Source: Hyphomicrobiales bacterium | GTDB lineage: Bacteria > Pseudomonadota > Alphaproteobacteria > Rhizobiales > Beijerinckiaceae | Assembly (NCBI GenBank): GCA_947454055.1 | Contig: CANGIS010000004.1 | Coordinates: forward strand, 32,597-96,596 | Direction: 5' to 3' | DNA length: 64,000 bases | Shown here: positions 9,664 to 18,383 of the stretch, one piece after another | Position numbering within the stretch: the first letter of the stretch is position 1 | Layout: every line of letters starts with the position of its first letter | Made by a program: the position numbers and the translations under genes | The notes under the pieces: model-generated | Told to the model about the DNA's origin: nothing | Databases searched by the model: none | Seen by the model: the letters and a program-made list of their open reading frames with translations, nothing else

Positions 9664-10286
9664 TGGCACCGCGCAAGGATGATCCGTCCGGCACGACGCT
9701 GCCGCCAAGAGCATGGCAACGCATGTTGTCGGGCCGGCGGCTTGACCTTCTCGACCCGTCGCCGCTCGATATCGAAATCGAGGATATCGCGCATGGGCTG
9801 GCGCGCGTGGCGCGCTGGAACGGCCAGACGATCGGGCCTGCAATTTTTTCTGTCGCCCAGCACTCCGTTCTGGTCGAGGCCATTTTCAGCACATTGGAAG
9901 CAGGAATGCCGAAGGCGGAGCGGCTGGCAGCGCTGCTGCATGACGCGCCCGAATATGTTGTGGGCGACATGATCTCGCCGTTCAAAGCGGTCATCGGCGG
10001 CGATTATAAAGCCGTCGAGCATCGACTTTTGGCGGCCATCCATCTGCGTTTCGGTTTGGCTGCAACCTTGCCCGAAGCACTGACCAAGCGGATTAAGGCG
10101 GCGGATCAGATTGCGGCCTATTTCGAGGCCGTTACGCTTGCGGGCTTTCAAGTGGTGGAAGCCAAACGCTTGTTTGGTCATCCGCCGGTTACGCTGTCGG
10201 CCTATGAAGCGCTTCTTGAGCCGTGGACAGCTGAGGAAGCCAAGCAGCGCATGGTGGAACGTTTTTCGAGTTTGGAGACGCGGTGA
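9663..10286 (+). CDS. HD-domain phosphohydrolase (YfbR-like)
   Basis: A 207-residue HD-superfamily protein. The metal ligands are visible as H in VAQHSVLV, the HD pair in LLHDAPEYVVGD, and a later D in IKAADQIAAYF. The layout resembles the YfbR-type 5'-deoxynucleotidases, which dephosphorylate deoxynucleoside monophosphates, but the substrate is not proven. I start at the ATG at 9663, sharing one base with the tag stop (TGATG); the upstream part of the open frame lies inside tag. The gene is followed by a second TGATG junction to the phosphatase-like gene. Confidence 0.85.
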   Translation: MAPRKDDPSGTTLPPRAWQRMLSGRRLDLLDPSPLDIEIEDIAHGLARVARWNGQTIGPAIFSVAQHSVLVEAIFSTLEAGMPKAERLAALLHDAPEYVVGDMISPFKAVIGGDYKAVEHRLLAAIHLRFGLAATLPEALTKRIKAADQIAAYFEAVTLAGFQVVEAKRLFGHPPVTLSAYEALLEPWTAEEAKQRMVERFSSLETR

Positions 10287-10798
10287 TGGCGGGTTTGCAT
10301 GTGTGTTCTCTCTCGCGGCTCAATGAAACGGTGGAGCACGTCGGCGCGCGGCATCTTGTGACCTTACTCGGACCGACGATGGATGCGGCCACTCCCGAGG
10401 GCATCGCTCAGGGGCGGCATTTGAAGCTGATTGCCAACGATATTGCGACGCCGCTTGAGGGGCATGTTCTACCCGGCGCCGAGCATGTCGAAAGCCTGAT
10501 CGCTTTTGTAAAAGACTGGGACCGCGCGGCACCGATGCTTATTCACTGCTGGGCCGGAATCAGCCGTTCGACGGCGGCGGCCTATATTGCGGCGAGCGTT
10601 CTTAATCCGTCGTTGGATGAAGTTTATCTGGCGCGGCGGTTGCGGGCTTCCTCGCCGAGTGCGACGCCCAATCCGCGTCTGATTGCCTTGGCGGATGCGA
10701 TGTTGGGACGCGATGGGCGAATGATCGCCGCGATTGCCGATATTGGGCGGGGTGCGGACGCGTTCGAAGGCACGCCCTTTGAACTTGTATACGATTGA
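10286..10798 (+). CDS. tyrosine-phosphatase-like protein
   Basis: A 170-residue protein with the cysteine-phosphatase P-loop HCWAGISRS. C88 and R94 fit the CX5R signature, and an aspartate-containing region (KLIANDIATP) lies upstream as a possible general acid. Small bacterial proteins of this type are annotated as protein tyrosine or dual-specificity phosphatases; the substrate is unknown. The start ATG at 10286 shares a base with the HD stop. The nadQ ATG lies 5 bases after its stop. Close coupling between an HD hydrolase and a NAD-synthesis regulator suggests, as inference only, a link to nucleotide or NAD turnover. Confidence 0.83.
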   Translation: MAGLHVCSLSRLNETVEHVGARHLVTLLGPTMDAATPEGIAQGRHLKLIANDIATPLEGHVLPGAEHVESLIAFVKDWDRAAPMLIHCWAGISRSTAAAYIAASVLNPSLDEVYLARRLRASSPSATPNPRLIALADAMLGRDGRMIAAIADIGRGADAFEGTPFELVYD

Positions 10799-10803
10799 CA
10801 ATC

Positions 10804-11787
10804 ATGACCGAACGCCCGATCGAAACCCCGATTGAAATTGGACTTGCCGCCGCCATTGTGGCGGTGGAGGGCGATACGCCGCAGATTTTGGTCGCGCGTA
10901 GCGAGGGCGGCGATGACGGTCTGCCCTATGGTAGTTTTGATCCTCTGTCCCACCGCACGCTTGAAATTGCGTTGCGCGCCTTCGTGGCCGATCAATCGGG
11001 CCTTTCGCTTGGCTATGTCGAGCAGCTTTATACATTTGCCGATCGTGGGCGGCATGCGCGTCCCAATGATGGCGCGCCGCATGTGGTTTCAATTGGTTAT
11101 CTGGCGTTAACGCGGGTTTTGATGAGGGCTGATGAGTTGCCGAAATCGGCGTCGTTTCAACCTTGGTACCGTTTTTTTCCATGGGAAGATTGGCGCGGTG
11201 GTCGCCCCCAAATAGTGGATCGCGATATTCTGCCGCGTTTGAATGCCTGGGCCGCTGATACGGCAGGCGAGAAGGCCGAGGCGCGGCTCAGGCCCTTGTC
11301 GCGGGTGGAGCGGTTGCGCTTTTGCTTTGGTACCGATTCCGGACCATGGGATGAGGAAAAAGTACTCGACCGGTACGAGCTGCTGTATGAAGCCGGTCTG
11401 GTCTTCGAGGCCGGGCGCGATGGTCGCTCGGGTGCGACTGATGCGGTATCCGCACGGCGTTTTGGCGAGCCGATGCTGCACGATCATCGCCGCATTCTGG
11501 CCACCGCGATGGGGCGGTTACGCGCCAAGCTGAAATATCGCCCCGTGGTGTTCGAGTTGATGCCGCCAAGCTTTACGTTAACCGCGTTGCAGCGAACGGT
11601 GGAAGCGATTTCGGGCCGCCACCTCCACAAGCAAAATTTCAGGCGATTGGTCGAGACAACGGCATTGGTAGAGCCGACGGGGAGCCAGACAACAACCCGC
11701 GGCAGACCTGCAGCGCTTTTCCGTTTCAGGCGGGATGTGTTGCAGGAGAGGCCAGCACCCGGCTTGCGGGTAGGAAAGCGGGGATAA
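10804..11787 (+). CDS. nadQ: NadQ-type Nudix-like transcriptional regulator of NAD synthesis
   Basis: A 327-residue two-domain protein. Residues about 12-145 form a Nudix-like domain (IGLAAAIVAVEG, PYGSFDPLSHRTLEIALRAF). The catalytic glutamates of the Nudix box are gone: the REVxEE region reads RAFVADQ. The domain is therefore probably a ligand sensor rather than an enzyme. Residues about 250-312 form a winged-helix DNA-binding domain (FTLTALQRTVEAISGRHLHKQNFRR). This architecture matches NrtR/NadQ regulators; from memory, NadQ controls nadABC in alphaproteobacteria. The window has nadA-nadB-nadC with two palindromes upstream of nadA. I use the ATG at 10804; the open frame begins at a TTG 9 bases earlier. 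Assigning NadQ as the regulator of that operon is an inference. Confidence 0.83.
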   Translation: MTERPIETPIEIGLAAAIVAVEGDTPQILVARSEGGDDGLPYGSFDPLSHRTLEIALRAFVADQSGLSLGYVEQLYTFADRGRHARPNDGAPHVVSIGYLALTRVLMRADELPKSASFQPWYRFFPWEDWRGGRPQIVDRDILPRLNAWAADTAGEKAEARLRPLSRVERLRFCFGTDSGPWDEEKVLDRYELLYEAGLVFEAGRDGRSGATDAVSARRFGEPMLHDHRRILATAMGRLRAKLKYRPVVFELMPPSFTLTALQRTVEAISGRHLHKQNFRRLVETTALVEPTGSQTTTRGRPAALFRFRRDVLQERPAPGLRVGKRG

Positions 11788-11792
11788 AAATT

Positions 11793-11829
11793 ACCCCCCG
11801 ATGCTGACATGACGCCTGCATCGGAGGGT
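11793..11829. terminator. bidirectional hairpin terminator, nadQ / ald
   Basis: An inverted repeat of 12 bases (ACCCCCCGATGC at 11793-11804 and GCATCGGAGGGT at 11818-11829) with one mismatch and a 13-base loop. It lies between two convergent genes and begins 5 bases after the nadQ stop. Only short A/T runs flank it, so it is a moderately strong terminator candidate that could serve both sides. Confidence 0.65.
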
Positions 11830-11847
11830 TGGCGGTGTGAGCGTCGA

Positions 11848-12966
11848 TTAGAGGCCCAGGATGCTCTCGGCGCTGGTGTAGGTCAGGCCTTGCACATCGG
11901 CAACGGCCTTATAGGTCAGTTTGCCGTCATGCACGTTGAGGCCGTTCCGCAAATGCTTGTCGTCGATCAGCGCCTGTTTCCAGCCCTTATTGGCGAGCGC
12001 GAGCGCGAACGGCAGGGTGCTGTTGTTGAGCGCGAAGGTCGAGGTGCGCGCAACGGCGCCCGGCATGTTGGCGACGCAATAATGGATCACGCCGTCGACC
12101 ACATAGGTCGGCTCTGCATGGGTGGTGGCCTTCGATGTTTCGCAGCAACCGCCTTGATCGATCGCGACGTCAACGATCACCGAGCCCGGCTTCATGGTCT
12201 TCAGCATCGCGCGGGTGATCAGTTTCGGGGCTTCTGCCCCCGGGATCAGCACGCAACCAATCACCATATCGGCGGTGGTCACGAGCTCATTGACCGCGTT
12301 GCGCGTCGAGAACACCGTGCGCACGGCACCGTTGAACTGCGCCGAAATCCGGCGGAGCACATCGGTAGAACGATCCACAACCGTGACATTCGCGCCCATG
12401 CCGACGGCGATGGTGGCCGCATGGGTGCCCGAGACACCGCCGCCTAAAATGACGACATTGGCCGCTGGCACGCCGGGGACGCCGCCGATCAGCACGCCCA
12501 TACCGCCTTGCGCCTTCTCGAGGCAATGGGCACCGACTTGTGGTGCGAGACGACCGGCAACTTCCGACATCGGGGTCAGAAGCGGCAATCCGCCCGAGGC
12601 CGAGGTGACGGTTTCATAGGCGATGCAGGTCGCACCCGATGCGAGAAGATCTTTGGTTTGCTCGGCGTCCGGCGCCAGATGCAGATAGGTGAAGAGAACC
12701 TGACCCTTGCGCAGCTTCTTGCGCTCGGAGGCGAGCGGCTCTTTGACTTTCACGACCATATCGGCGCGGGCAAAAATCTCGTCAGCGGTGGCAACCAGCG
12801 TTGCGCCGGCTGCGACATAATCGGCATCCGTTGCACCTGCGCCCAAGCCAGCACCGGCTTCGACAATGATCTGATGGCCGTTATGGGCCAATTCAGCGAC
12901 CGATGAAGGCACGAGGCCTACGCGGAATTCGTTGTTCTTAATTTCCTTTGGAACGCCAATTAACAT
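11848..12966 (-). CDS. ald: alanine dehydrogenase
   Basis: NAD-dependent oxidative deamination of L-alanine to pyruvate and ammonia; a soluble, usually hexameric enzyme. The 372-residue protein begins MLIGVPKEIKNNEFRVGLVP. It has the catalytic lysine and histidine regions (VKVKEPL, FTYLHLAPD), the Rossmann motif ILGGGVSGTHAA, and VDVAIDQGGCCET, all diagnostic of Ald. GGGAGG lies 5 bases before the ATG. It diverges from an Lrp/AsnC-family regulator gene 136 bases away; such regulators often control ald, so local regulation is likely. Confidence 0.96.
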   Translation of the reverse strand: MLIGVPKEIKNNEFRVGLVPSSVAELAHNGHQIIVEAGAGLGAGATDADYVAAGATLVATADEIFARADMVVKVKEPLASERKKLRKGQVLFTYLHLAPDAEQTKDLLASGATCIAYETVTSASGGLPLLTPMSEVAGRLAPQVGAHCLEKAQGGMGVLIGGVPGVPAANVVILGGGVSGTHAATIAVGMGANVTVVDRSTDVLRRISAQFNGAVRTVFSTRNAVNELVTTADMVIGCVLIPGAEAPKLITRAMLKTMKPGSVIVDVAIDQGGCCETSKATTHAEPTYVVDGVIHYCVANMPGAVARTSTFALNNSTLPFALALANKGWKQALIDDKHLRNGLNVHDGKLTYKAVADVQGLTYTSAESILGL

Positions 12967-13102
12967 GCCACCCTCCCAAGTGTGATTTTGATAAGGAAGG
13001 ATGCCTCACTCCCGATGAAGGCGCTTGCGAAAGATGGGATAAACACGGTATGATTTTAGAAGATTATGCGGCCAATGTTATAAATTATGGAATGATCTGC
13101 GA
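12967..13102. promoter_or_regulatory. divergent regulatory region ald / Lrp-family gene
   Basis: The 136 bases between divergent starts are AT-rich next to the regulator gene (TATGATTTTAGAAGATTATG, then TTATAAATTAT at 13078-13088). Lrp-type proteins prefer such degenerate AT-rich sites, so this is the expected binding region for the adjacent regulator. No exact consensus can be defined from one example. Confidence 0.5.
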
Positions 13103-13564
13103 ATGATTGAACTTGATGCGCGTGATCGTGCGATCCTTCGGCTGCTTCAGGTCAATGCCGGCATCACCAATGCCGAATTGGCGGAGCGGGTCAATTTATC
13201 GCAATCGGCCTGCCTCAGGCGGGTGAACTTGCTGCATGAGCGCGGGCTGGTGCGCGGCACGGTGATGCTGCTGGACGAGAAAGCGGCGGGACTTTCCGGA
13301 ACCGCTTTCGTCTTCGTGACGCTGGACCAGCAGGGGCGCAACAGTCTGGACGAATTCGAGGTGGCGGTTGGCGACCATCCCGAAATTCTCGAATGCTATT
13401 TGCTGGCGGGTACGGCGGATTATCTCCTCAGGGTCGTTTACGCCGATACGGCCGATTTTGAACGAATTCACCGCAATATTGTCACGCGCTTGCCGGGTGT
13501 GGTGCGGGTTCAGTCGACCTTGGCGCTTCGAACCGTCAAGCGCACGACGGCGCTGCCCGTTTAG
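13103..13564 (+). CDS. Lrp/AsnC family transcriptional regulator
   Basis: A 153-residue leucine-responsive-type regulator. The N-terminal winged helix-turn-helix is typical (LDARDRAILRLLQVNAGITN, NLSQSACLRRVNLLHERGLV), followed by the RAM ligand-binding domain (LECYLLAGTADYLLRVVYAD). Divergent from ald, so it is probably its activator, responding to alanine or another amino acid; this is inferred from position. A small hairpin (AGCAGC TTGCAAG GCTGCT, 13563-13581) overlaps the stop codon; it lacks a T-tract and is a weak terminator candidate. Confidence 0.93.
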   Translation: MIELDARDRAILRLLQVNAGITNAELAERVNLSQSACLRRVNLLHERGLVRGTVMLLDEKAAGLSGTAFVFVTLDQQGRNSLDEFEVAVGDHPEILECYLLAGTADYLLRVVYADTADFERIHRNIVTRLPGVVRVQSTLALRTVKRTTALPV

Positions 13565-13629
13565 CAGCTTGCAAGGCTGCTGCGGCTGGCCGATAATTAA
13601 CGGTATTGAAATGTGAGAGAATCAGTCCC

Positions 13630-13881
13630 GTGACGCAGTCCATCCCCGCCGATATCGCCGCTTTGCCGTTTGAAAAAGCTCTGGCCGAGCTTGAAACCAT
13701 TGTCGGCCGGTTGGAGAAGGGCGATGTGCCTTTGGAAGATTCGATTGCGCTTTATGCCCGCGGCGATGCGCTGCGCGCGCAATGCGAGGTGCTGTTGAAA
13801 AAGGCCGAAGCGCGGATCGAGAAAATTGCGCTTGACGCCCAAGGCAAGCCAACGGGTACGCTGCCGCTCGATAATGAGTAG
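13630..13881 (+). CDS. xseB: exodeoxyribonuclease VII small subunit
   Basis: The short subunit of exonuclease VII, which degrades single-stranded DNA with XseA; no xseA is visible here. The 83-residue protein has the family core PFEKALAELETIVGRLEKGD followed by LEDSIALYARGDALRAQCEV, a helical pair. I choose the GTG at 13630 over an upstream TTG at 13606 because the family begins there. The ribosome site is poor. Confidence 0.9.
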   Translation: MTQSIPADIAALPFEKALAELETIVGRLEKGDVPLEDSIALYARGDALRAQCEVLLKKAEARIEKIALDAQGKPTGTLPLDNE

Positions 13882-13993
13882 TTACGGCTCTCGCGACCTG
13901 TCGGAATAGCATCCGCGCAAGCGGCCTCTTGCATCCTGCCCCTTGAAGGTAGGCGCAAGCGAAGCGAGATATGTCTCAACCAAGGAGACGACC

Positions 13994-14908
13994 ATGTCCG
14001 CACCCGATCATGACGACCCGATTGCTGGTAATGCCTGGAGCTGTGACGCGATTGAAACCGTGATCGTTCCGCGCGCTCGGGATCTCGGTGGATTTTCGGT
14101 TCGCCGTGCGCTGCCTTCGGCGCGCAAGCAGATGGTTGGTCCGTTTATCTTTTTCGACCAGATGGGACCGGCCGAGTTTCTGCTCGGCCAAGGGCTTGAT
14201 GTCCGACCGCATCCGCATATCGGCCTGTCGACCGTGACCTATCTGTTTGATGGCGAGATCATGCATCGCGACTCGTTGGGCGTTGTGCAGCCGATCCGTC
14301 CCGGTGCCGTTAATGTGATGACGGCGGGGCGCGGCATTGTCCATTCGGAGCGGACGGCACCGGAGGAGCGCGCAAAAGCGCCAAAGCTGTTCGGTATTCA
14401 AACGTGGGCCGCTTTGCCCGCCACGCATGAAGAAGCGATGCCGGATTTCGCCCATTTTGCCGAAGCCGATTTGCCGCGGATTACGGGTGAGGGGAAGCGC
14501 GTCAGGCTGATCATGGGTTCGCTTTATGGCGAAACCTCGCCCGTGCCCTTCCCATGGGATGTGTTCTACGCCGAGGCCGTTTTGGCGCCGGGCGCGGTGT
14601 TGCCGCTTGACCCGACCCATGATGAGCGCGCGATTTATGTCGTGTCGGGCGAGATCGATATTGCGGGCGATACATTCGGTGCGGGTCAATTGCTGGTGTT
14701 CAAGCCCGGAGACCGGATATCGGTGCTGGCGCTTTCCAATGCCCGTCTGATGCTTTTAGGCGGCGAGCCGATGGACGGGCCACGCCATATCTGGTGGAAC
14801 TTTGTATCCTCCCGCAAAGACCGCATCGAGCAGGCCAAAGCGGAGTGGAAGTCGGGCCGTTTTGACACGGTGCCCGGCGAATACGAGTTTATTCCGCTCC
14901 CCGATTAA
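13994..14908 (+). CDS. pirin family protein
   Basis: A 304-residue bicupin of the pirin family. The metal-binding histidines are in [15 protein letters not shown] and GIVHSERT, with [12 protein letters not shown] between. Bacterial pirins are variously reported as quercetinases or redox-linked regulators; no specific role can be assigned. The ATG at 13994 has AAGGAGACGACC upstream, a good ribosome site; the open frame extends further back without family sequence. Upstream is xseB, downstream tlyA, all on the plus strand. Confidence 0.92.
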   Translation: MSAPDHDDPIAGNAWSCDAIETVIVPRARDLGGFSVRRALPSARKQMVGPFIFFDQMGPAEFLLGQGLDVRPHPHIGLSTVTYLFDGEIMHRDSLGVVQPIRPGAVNVMTAGRGIVHSERTAPEERAKAPKLFGIQTWAALPATHEEAMPDFAHFAEADLPRITGEGKRVRLIMGSLYGETSPVPFPWDVFYAEAVLAPGAVLPLDPTHDERAIYVVSGEIDIAGDTFGAGQLLVFKPGDRISVLALSNARLMLLGGEPMDGPRHIWWNFVSSRKDRIEQAKAEWKSGRFDTVPGEYEFIPLPD

Positions 14909-14953
14909 AGTGTCGATTGGACTTCGGCGCCGGGAATTGCTTTAACCCCGGCC

Positions 14954-15688
14954 ATGGCTTCACGCATTCGCGCCGATCTCCTGCTTGTTGAACGCGGCTT
15001 TTATGAAAGCCGCGCGCGCGCGCAATCGGCGATTGCGGCGGGCCTTGTGACGGCGGATGGTGCGGTGATCGCCAAAGCCTCGTCGACAATCCTGTCGAAT
15101 GCCAAGATTGTTGCGGGTGCCGAGCACCCTTGGGTGTCGCGCGGCGGGGTGAAGCTGGCCGCAGCGCTGGATCATTTTGGTATCCATCCGGCCGATCGCT
15201 TTTGCCTTGATATTGGCGCTTCCACCGGCGGCTTTACGGATGTGTTATTGAAGCGCGGTGCGCGCCATGTGGTAGCCGTCGATGTCGGACACGCGCAATT
15301 TCATGAGAAGCTTGCGGGCAATCGCCGGATTACGCTGCTGGAAGGCTTTGACGCGCGCCTATTGACGGCGGCCGATTTGGCCGAGCCGCCGAGCCTCGTG
15401 GTGTTTGATGTCAGCTTCATCTCTTTAACGCTTGTGCTGCCGCCTGTTTTAGCGCTGGCTCCCTCGGGTGCAACGCTTGTGGCGTTGATCAAGCCGCAAT
15501 TTGAAGTCGGTCGGGCCTTTCTCAAAAAAGGGCTGGTGAAAGACGATGTGGCGCGCGACGAGGCATTGGTCCGGATCGAGGCGTTGATCGTCTCACTGGG
15601 CTGGCGGAGTTTTGGCATCATGGCGTCACCCATCGAGGGTGGCGACGGTAATCTTGAATTTTTGATCGCAGCGGAGAAGATCGGTTGA
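14954..15688 (+). CDS. tlyA: TlyA-type RNA methyltransferase
   Basis: A 244-residue protein with an N-terminal S4 RNA-binding domain (RADLLLVERGFYESRARAQS) and a C-terminal Rossmann methyltransferase (LDIGASTGGFTDVLLKRGA, VVFDVSFISL, ALIKPQFEVGR). TlyA enzymes 2'-O-methylate ribosomal RNA (23S, in some species also 16S) and were once called haemolysin A. The S4 plus FtsJ-like arrangement is diagnostic. Its stop overlaps the start of the next methyltransferase (TTGA at 15685-15688), so the two RNA-modifying genes are coupled. Confidence 0.93.
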   Translation: MASRIRADLLLVERGFYESRARAQSAIAAGLVTADGAVIAKASSTILSNAKIVAGAEHPWVSRGGVKLAAALDHFGIHPADRFCLDIGASTGGFTDVLLKRGARHVVAVDVGHAQFHEKLAGNRRITLLEGFDARLLTAADLAEPPSLVVFDVSFISLTLVLPPVLALAPSGATLVALIKPQFEVGRAFLKKGLVKDDVARDEALVRIEALIVSLGWRSFGIMASPIEGGDGNLEFLIAAEKIG

Positions 15689-16953
15689 CCCAATTAAGCC
15701 TTGATATTGTCCGTCTAGGTGCCAAAGGAGACGGCGTGGCCGAGGGGCCGAATGGTCCTGTTTATGTTCCGCGCGCCATTCCGGGTGATCGGGTGCTGGT
15801 CGATACGGCCTATGGCGAGCCCGAAATTGTTAGCATTGAGACGGCCTCTCCGCATCGTATTGCGCCGTTTTGTAAATTGTTTGGCACCTGCGGCGGCTGT
15901 CTGATGCAGGAAGCGGACGAGGCGACTTATTCCGATTGGAAACGGGGTTTGGTTGTCGAGGCGATGGCGCCGTTGAAGGCGGGCGATCTCGTGTTGTCGA
16001 TCGTTCCGGCGCATGGTGTGGGCCGAAGGCGTGTAACCTTCCATGCGCGGCGCTCGGAGAACGGGGTCGATGTCGGCTTTATGAAGGCCCGTTCGCATGA
16101 TCTGGTGCCGATTGATGCCTGCCCGCTTTTATCGCCGGGTCTTTCGCGCGCTGCCGAAATTGCGCAGCCTTTGGCAGCCCGCTTGGCTGAATCCGGCAAG
16201 CCGCTCGATATTGCGATTACCGAGACGCTTGGCGGATTAGATGTGGATTTGCGCGGGCATGGTCCGGCGGGATCGCAGCTTCGCCGCACGCTGTCGCTGG
16301 ACGCCGAGTTCTACGATCTGGCGCGATTGTCGATGCATGGCGATGTGATTGTCGAGCGGCGTAGCGCGGAGATCGCTATCGGTCGCGCCCGCGTGATTTT
16401 GCCACCCGGCGGATTTTTGCAAGCGACCCAAAGCGGCGAGGAGATTTTGGCGGGGCTTGTGACCAAGGCCTTGGGTAAATCGGCGCGCGTGGCGGATTTC
16501 TTCTCCGGTATCGGAACCTTCGCCCTCAGAATTGCCGAGAAAAGCGCGGTTCATGCGGTGGAATCGAATTTGCCAGCTGTCAACGCGTTGCAGCGCGCGA
16601 TCCGTGAAACGCAGGGCTTAAAGCCTTTGACCGTTGAGGCGCGTGATTTGTATCGCCGTCCTCTTTTAGCCCCTGAACTCAATCGCTTTGATGCCGTTGT
16701 GCTGGACCCGCCACGCGCCGGTGCCGAGGCGCAGATGCGCGCGCTGGCTGCGTCAAAGGTTCCGCTTGTCGTGTCGGTGTCGTGCCATTTAGGTACGTTT
16801 GCCCGCGATGCGGAAATTCTGGTGCGCGGCGGATTTACGTTGAAATCGATAACGCCGGTAGACCAGTTCCGTCATTCGTCGCATATTGAGTTGGTTGGTG
16901 TGTTCGAGCGTGCTGCCTCCACCCTGAAGCGTCCAAGGAAATTACTGGGATAA
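15685..16953 (+). CDS. 23S rRNA (uracil-5-)-methyltransferase, RlmD/TrmA family
   Basis: A 422-residue class I SAM methyltransferase that would make m5U in rRNA or tRNA. An N-terminal TRAM-like part is followed by an iron-sulfur motif CKLFGTCGGC. The methyltransferase core has ADFFSGIGTFALRIAE and DPPRAGAEAQM, then the catalytic cysteine in SVSCHLGTFARD. Which uridine is modified cannot be told. The start is a TTG sharing bases with the tlyA stop. An FAD-linked dehydrogenase follows after 5 bases. Confidence 0.92.
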   Translation: MTQLSLDIVRLGAKGDGVAEGPNGPVYVPRAIPGDRVLVDTAYGEPEIVSIETASPHRIAPFCKLFGTCGGCLMQEADEATYSDWKRGLVVEAMAPLKAGDLVLSIVPAHGVGRRRVTFHARRSENGVDVGFMKARSHDLVPIDACPLLSPGLSRAAEIAQPLAARLAESGKPLDIAITETLGGLDVDLRGHGPAGSQLRRTLSLDAEFYDLARLSMHGDVIVERRSAEIAIGRARVILPPGGFLQATQSGEEILAGLVTKALGKSARVADFFSGIGTFALRIAEKSAVHAVESNLPAVNALQRAIRETQGLKPLTVEARDLYRRPLLAPELNRFDAVVLDPPRAGAEAQMRALAASKVPLVVSVSCHLGTFARDAEILVRGGFTLKSITPVDQFRHSSHIELVGVFERAASTLKRPRKLLG

Positions 16954-16958
16954 AGCCG

Positions 16959-18383
16959 ATGACGGATAACCACGCGCCACGAGATGCGGTTATTTTAGGA
17001 TTGCGCGGACTGATTGGCGACGCCCATGTGTTGGATCGGGATGACGAGATGTCGCCCTATCTGACAGATTGGCGCAAGCGGTTTACCGGCTCGGCGCTTT
17101 GCGTGGTGAGGCCGGGTTCGACGGCTGACGTTTCTTCCATTGTGCAGTATGCAGCCCAGCACGGTTTGGCAATTGTGCCGCAGGGCGGCAATACGGGATT
17201 GGTGGGCGGAAGTGTGCCGCTCGGTCGGGGCGATGAAATCATTCTATCGCTCGCCCGCTTGAACACCATAAGGGAAGTGGATCCCCGTTCTGATGTGATG
17301 GTGGTGGAAGCGGGCGTGACGCTCGCCGCGGTTCAACAGGCGGCGGAAACGGCAGATCGGCTTTTCCCGCTCTCGCTGGCGTCAGAAGGAACCGCCACCA
17401 TTGGCGGCGTGATCGGCACCAATGCGGGTGGCACGGCGGTGCTGGCCTATGGCAATATGCGCGATCTTGTACTGGGGCTTGAGGTGGTGCTGGCCGATGG
17501 CCGTATCTGGAACGGGCTGGGTAAGCTGCGGAAAGACAATACGGGGTACGACCTTAGGAATCTGTTTATCGGCTCGGAAGGAACGCTTGGCATTGTTACT
17601 GCTGCGGTGGTGAAATTGTTCCCGGCGCCAAAATCGCGCGCGACCTGTGTGTGCGGCCTAGCGTCGCCCGATGATGCGCTGGCTTTTTTGCAGATTGCCA
17701 AAGCTGCAGCGGGCGCGTCGCTGACGACCTTCGAGCTTATGCCAAGGCTTGGCATTGATCTGGTGTTGAAGCATGTCCCGAACACGCGGGACCCGATTTT
17801 TGAAGAGCACGCTTGGTATGTGCTGCTGGAGTTTTCCTCCCAATCGACCTATGGGGCCGATGCTATGGCGCAGGCCGTAATGATGGAAGCGGTCGATAAA
17901 GCCTATGTCGAGGATGGCGTCTTTGCGGTCTCCTTGGCGCAGCGCGATGATTTCTGGCGGTTGCGTGAATCGCTGCCCGAAGCCCAGACGCGCGAAGGCT
18001 ATTCGGTTAAACATGATATTTCTGTGCCGCTTGATTGTCTGGCCGATTTGATTGTCGCGGTTTCTGCGGAAGCAAAGCGCATGGTTGCCGGAATCAGGCC
18101 GCTACCGTTCGGCCATATGGGTGATGGCAATCTGCACTTCAATTTTCAATCGCCGGAAGGCACCGATGGCTCGGATTTAAAGGCCCATGCGGCAGACTTG
18201 CACGCGATGGTTTATCGGCATGTGTTGGCGATGAAGGGCTCGATTTCGGCCGAGCATGGCATTGGCCAAGTCAAGCGCGCGCAATTGGCTGCGACGAAAG
18301 ATCCTGTTGCGCTCGATCTGATGCGGACGCTGAAGGTGGCGCTTGACCCCGACGGGCGGCTCAACCCCGGCAAGGTGATTTAG
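16959..18383 (+). CDS. FAD-linked 2-hydroxyacid dehydrogenase (D-lactate / D-2-hydroxyglutarate type)
   Basis: A 474-residue FAD-binding type 4 oxidoreductase. The FAD-binding core has PQGGNTGLVGGSVP, EGTATIGGVIGTNAGG and GSEGTLGIVTAA, and the C-terminal cap has LPFGHMGDGNLHFNF and SAEHGIGQVKR. This is the glycolate oxidase / D-lactate dehydrogenase / D-2-hydroxyglutarate dehydrogenase family. The length and the HMGDGNLH region best fit D-2-hydroxyglutarate- or D-lactate-type enzymes, but the substrate is not certain. Its stop overlaps by 4 bases, tail to tail, with the SRAP gene. Confidence 0.88.
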   Translation: MTDNHAPRDAVILGLRGLIGDAHVLDRDDEMSPYLTDWRKRFTGSALCVVRPGSTADVSSIVQYAAQHGLAIVPQGGNTGLVGGSVPLGRGDEIILSLARLNTIREVDPRSDVMVVEAGVTLAAVQQAAETADRLFPLSLASEGTATIGGVIGTNAGGTAVLAYGNMRDLVLGLEVVLADGRIWNGLGKLRKDNTGYDLRNLFIGSEGTLGIVTAAVVKLFPAPKSRATCVCGLASPDDALAFLQIAKAAAGASLTTFELMPRLGIDLVLKHVPNTRDPIFEEHAWYVLLEFSSQSTYGADAMAQAVMMEAVDKAYVEDGVFAVSLAQRDDFWRLRESLPEAQTREGYSVKHDISVPLDCLADLIVAVSAEAKRMVAGIRPLPFGHMGDGNLHFNFQSPEGTDGSDLKAHAADLHAMVYRHVLAMKGSISAEHGIGQVKRAQLAATKDPVALDLMRTLKVALDPDGRLNPGKVI

